A stretch of 64,000 nt of DNA, taken from Silurus meridionalis. Taxonomy: Eukaryota; Chordata; Actinopteri; Siluriformes; Siluridae. Shown piece after piece: positions 60,707 through 64,000 of this stretch. The DNA lies in NCBI RefSeq assembly GCF_014805685.1, contig NC_060884.1:19915356-19979355 (forward strand). The letters are read 5' to 3'. The first letter of the stretch is position 1, and every line of letters begins with the position of its first letter. A model generated the notes under the pieces. That model was not told the DNA's origin. It did not search any database and saw only the letters and a list, made by a program, of their open reading frames with translations. The translations under genes and the position numbers were made by a program.

Positions 60707-62713
60707 CTCTATATCAACTGTTTTCTTGTGATGTTGGAGTTTATATATTGGTGTGTTTTTATGCAATACATTTTCAAAATTTGCTGCCAGAAAATGTATT
60801 ATTTATTTGTTTAGCAACTGGTATTATTGTCTAGCAACACAGGCTGAACAGACTGTACTTCATCCAGAGCTCTACTTGAAAAGATATGGGAATGATTTCT
60901 GTATAATGGTAGTTTCCTTTGCATTTAAATTAAACATACATCAATATTTGTTTTAACCACATTCATTGTTCTTTTAAAAATAGTAAAGTGAAAAGAATAT
61001 TAAAGTGCCATTAGTTGTTCAAAAGATATTGCTAATACTTAGTGTATTTCAGCGTTTAGATTAGTGTGGATCTATGCTTGCACTAGAGCTTTGATTAAAG
61101 AAAAGCTGAGTCATGTTGATATTTCCAGTGTAGTGTATCACTGTGTGGGCTGGCTGCACGGAAGTATTTAAGTGCTTTATGTGCAAAGATAGAGAGCAAG
61201 ACCAGTGCTCTACACCCAACAGGCTACAACATAAAATTCTTGTAGGCCTATATAATTTCTCATCCATAGCCAAGCCTTATAGGCTGCAGTACTATAAACT
61301 CCTACGTTCCCATTTTCATCATGGCACTAGCTAATTTCTATGTACGTATGTAGATTAGTAACCTGTTTTATGAAGATTTCTGTGTCCTTATAAACATGGT
61401 AATTATTAAATATATGCACATTACAATATATTGCAACCAAACCTTACACCAGTAGTAAATTTATGGGTCACATTTTATGACAATTGTGCAATTTTTCCTA
61501 TTTGAGAGAAAGAGACAGAGATAAGAGTGTGAGATAGACTAAGACAAACAGAGAGTCAGATAGAGAACATTTCTTCGCATAGAACCTGGCACAGGGCAAT
61601 AAACGAGATGCATTTCATAATTTAAAAACAACAGACAAGATGAAAGAGGTGACTGCAGTCTGTCACTTTCAGAAGCGACACTGTGAAGAATGGTGTTAAG
61701 GATGGCAAAGCATCTATGAAAAGGAAAACATTTGCTTTGAGCAGGAGGTGGGCTGACACAGAGAGGATCTGTGCCAGAAATGCTTATGTCTGTGCCAAAG
61801 CTGAGGCACGATTTAAATATAAACATGGCTAAGGCCCAATAAAAAGCACTGAGAGCAATGACCTCTTAGGGAGAAACACAGACACAGAAACAGAACAACA
61901 ACTCGAGAAATCCCAAAAGAGGAACTTGGCTTCCCAATCTACTTCTTTGCAATAGGAGAATGCAAAAAAATATGTATATACATGAAGTATCACTCTGTCT
62001 GTGTCACTAACACAAAACACACCAGCCTGTCCTTTTTTGTTTGCTCCGACATTATTAGCATGTTAAGTTAAAGCCTGTGGCTCAACAGCCAACAGGCAAT
62101 GGTTCAATTGTTTGTCATTAAACAGTCTGAGCCATTCACTAACGTCACTCTACATATAACTGGTTGATATAATGACACTCTGCATGATGGAGTAGAGTTT
62201 CATCTATTCATATGAGTAAAGAGGCACTACAGGTCATGCAATGCACAATAAACATGCAATACACATTCAGCATCTAATACTGTCTACTGCTAATGCACAT
62301 TTAGAGAAGATCTGCTTTTGGAAAACAGACGAAAAAGGATCGGTTTATAATGGTGGTCTGTCACAAATGGATGATATAAACAGTAGCCAGATCCCAGGCA
62401 AAAATAAATAAACACATCCTTCAGAATATAAGAAACAGATGCAAAAGAAGGACAGAGTGTGCATGCTGAAAGTTTGACTGTACTGGATAGTCAAAAGAGT
62501 GACATGTAGATGTTGCAGTGGAAGCATGGGATCCCGTCTGAGTTTCCTCATCTGTAAATCCAACAATATGTGTGTCTCTTCTTTCTGAAATGGGTGGGGA
62601 GTTGTGTAATCAGATCCATAATGTCAGACAATATCTGTGATTAACAGCAGATGAGTGACTCATAGCGGGAAACAGTGGGAAATAGAAGCCAGGATGTAGA
62701 AGTAGAAACTCCT

Positions 62714-62717
<4 letters not shown>

Positions 62718-62780
<63 letters not shown>
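62718..62780. repeat. (CA)n microsatellite
   Basis: About 31 CA units, followed by a short (CAGTC)-type repeat at 62788-62815. Confidence 0.95.
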
Positions 62781-62782
<2 letters not shown>

Positions 62783-63134
62783 TTGCAGTCAGTCCAGTCC
62801 AGTCCAGTCCAGTCAGTGGGGTGATGACTAATCGTCATTTGGATGTTTTCTCCTCCTCTTCAAATAAATAAGATCACCGTAAATTTCCCCAGAAATGATG
62901 GTGACATCAGCGCTTGTTGTCATCAGGCAGTTTATTGAGACTTATGGATGGAATATTTTCCTGGTTTCCACTGTGTCTTTGCTTTATCGGTTTCTTAATC
63001 ACAATCATCACTTAATACTTATCTTTAGTCTGAGAACAGTGTATCTGTCAACAGCAAATTCTCCAAAGGACAAATCTTCAGCAAATCTCTCGCCAGGTTC
63101 AAATCAATCTTAGATCTCCCTCTTAAATATGCAT

Positions 63135-63137
<3 letters not shown>

Positions 63138-63200
<63 letters not shown>
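63138..63200. repeat. (CT)n microsatellite
   Basis: About 31 CT units. Confidence 0.95.
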
Positions 63201-63205
<5 letters not shown>

Positions 63206-63388
63206 TCATGTGCTTTGTCAGCATGTCAAGTAATTATACAGTAATAATTGGAAAGCAAGTAAAGGAAGGGTCATGAAAAAAACAGGAGAAAAATACTAAC
63301 TAGAGTAAACTAAATAGAATTAAATATAAATTATAGATTATACAAAATATTCCAAACAGTGCCAGTAAATTATAAAGGCACTTTATAC

Positions 63389-63389
<1 letters not shown>

Positions 63390-63452
<63 letters not shown>
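63390..63452. repeat. (AAT)n microsatellite
   Basis: About 21 AAT units. Confidence 0.95.
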
Positions 63453-63453
<1 letters not shown>

Positions 63454-63505
63454 GAGTTTATTACTATCTGATAGAACATTAAATAATTTTTAATTTTAAA
63501 CAACT

Positions 63506-63509
63506 TTCT

Positions 63510-63590
<81 letters not shown>
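63506..63590. repeat. (CT)n-(CA)n compound microsatellite
   Basis: About 13 CT units then about 29 CA units. Confidence 0.95.
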
Positions 63591-63594
<4 letters not shown>

Positions 63595-64000
63595 GGCATG
63601 TGTAGGCTAATACATAATTTCTGACCATGCCTCTCCTAAATGATGGACAGATCAATGTAATTTCAGCATCTTTATCACAGTTATATCACCTTGTCACCTT
63701 TTGCCATTATCACCTCTTTTAAGCACCATGTGAGAAAAACAGGGGGTTTCTTATTCCAGGAACTCATCTGAATTCCAGGGGGTTGAACAGTGATTTCTGG
63801 CAGGTGATCCCACATTGGGAGAATTCCCAGGCCATTGACGTAAGAGCTTAATTCAGCTGAGGTCTTCAGCAGTTCAGTTCAGATGTATCCAGTTGATGAC
63901 TCTTCACTAAATCATAATGCCAGAGAGTCATGTACTTCAGTACAATTGAATGTTTATGCAACTTGATTTGGGACATTATTTTTCTGAAATTCAGATCTGG

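Overview
The window is vertebrate nuclear DNA and almost certainly from a teleost fish. It holds multi-exon genes with GT/AG introns and vertebrate-type proteins. It also carries many fish-typical Tc1/mariner relics, tRNA-derived SINE fragments, an RTE-type LINE relic and long dinucleotide microsatellites. The repeat mix suggests an otophysan such as a catfish, but this is inference. There are no operons, CRISPR arrays or prokaryotic features.

Four protein-coding genes were resolved by conceptual splicing, all on the minus strand. In transcription order they are ip6k2 (41110-46329), sec61a1 (23049-28156), emc3 (16394-20400) and usp4 (11-14736). The 3' end of usp4 runs off the left edge of the window. 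The first three read complete, at 448, 476 and 261 residues. usp4 gives 942 codons in 20 exons and ends exactly at its catalytic histidine.

Region by region: 1-14.85 kb is usp4 with transposon-rich introns. 14.85-16.4 kb is a short spacer. 16.4-21.05 kb is emc3. 21.05-22.6 kb is a spacer with a LINE-tail-like stretch. 22.6-28.3 kb is sec61a1. 28.3-40.3 kb is a gene-free spacer made largely of decayed transposons and local duplications. 40.3-46.8 kb is ip6k2. 46.8-64 kb has no recognisable gene and contains Tc1 and SINE fragments and large (TG)n, (GATA)n, (CT)n and (CA)n tracts.

Sec61-alpha is the protein-conducting channel of the ER translocon. EMC3 is the insertase core of the ER membrane complex. 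They lie tail to head, about 2.6 kb apart from the emc3 start codon to the sec61a1 stop codon. USP4 is a cytosolic and nuclear deubiquitinase, and IP6K2 makes the inositol pyrophosphate 5-IP7. These two have no obvious functional tie to the ER pair. I saw no novel multi-gene system. The points most worth a second look are: a (TG)68-T4 tract directly against a usp4 3' splice site; a possible intronic polyadenylation site in ip6k2; a fold-back Tc1-derived unit present twice in the 31.8-34.7 kb interval; two copies of a Tc1-derived MITE; and an inverted pair of RFX-like palindromes.
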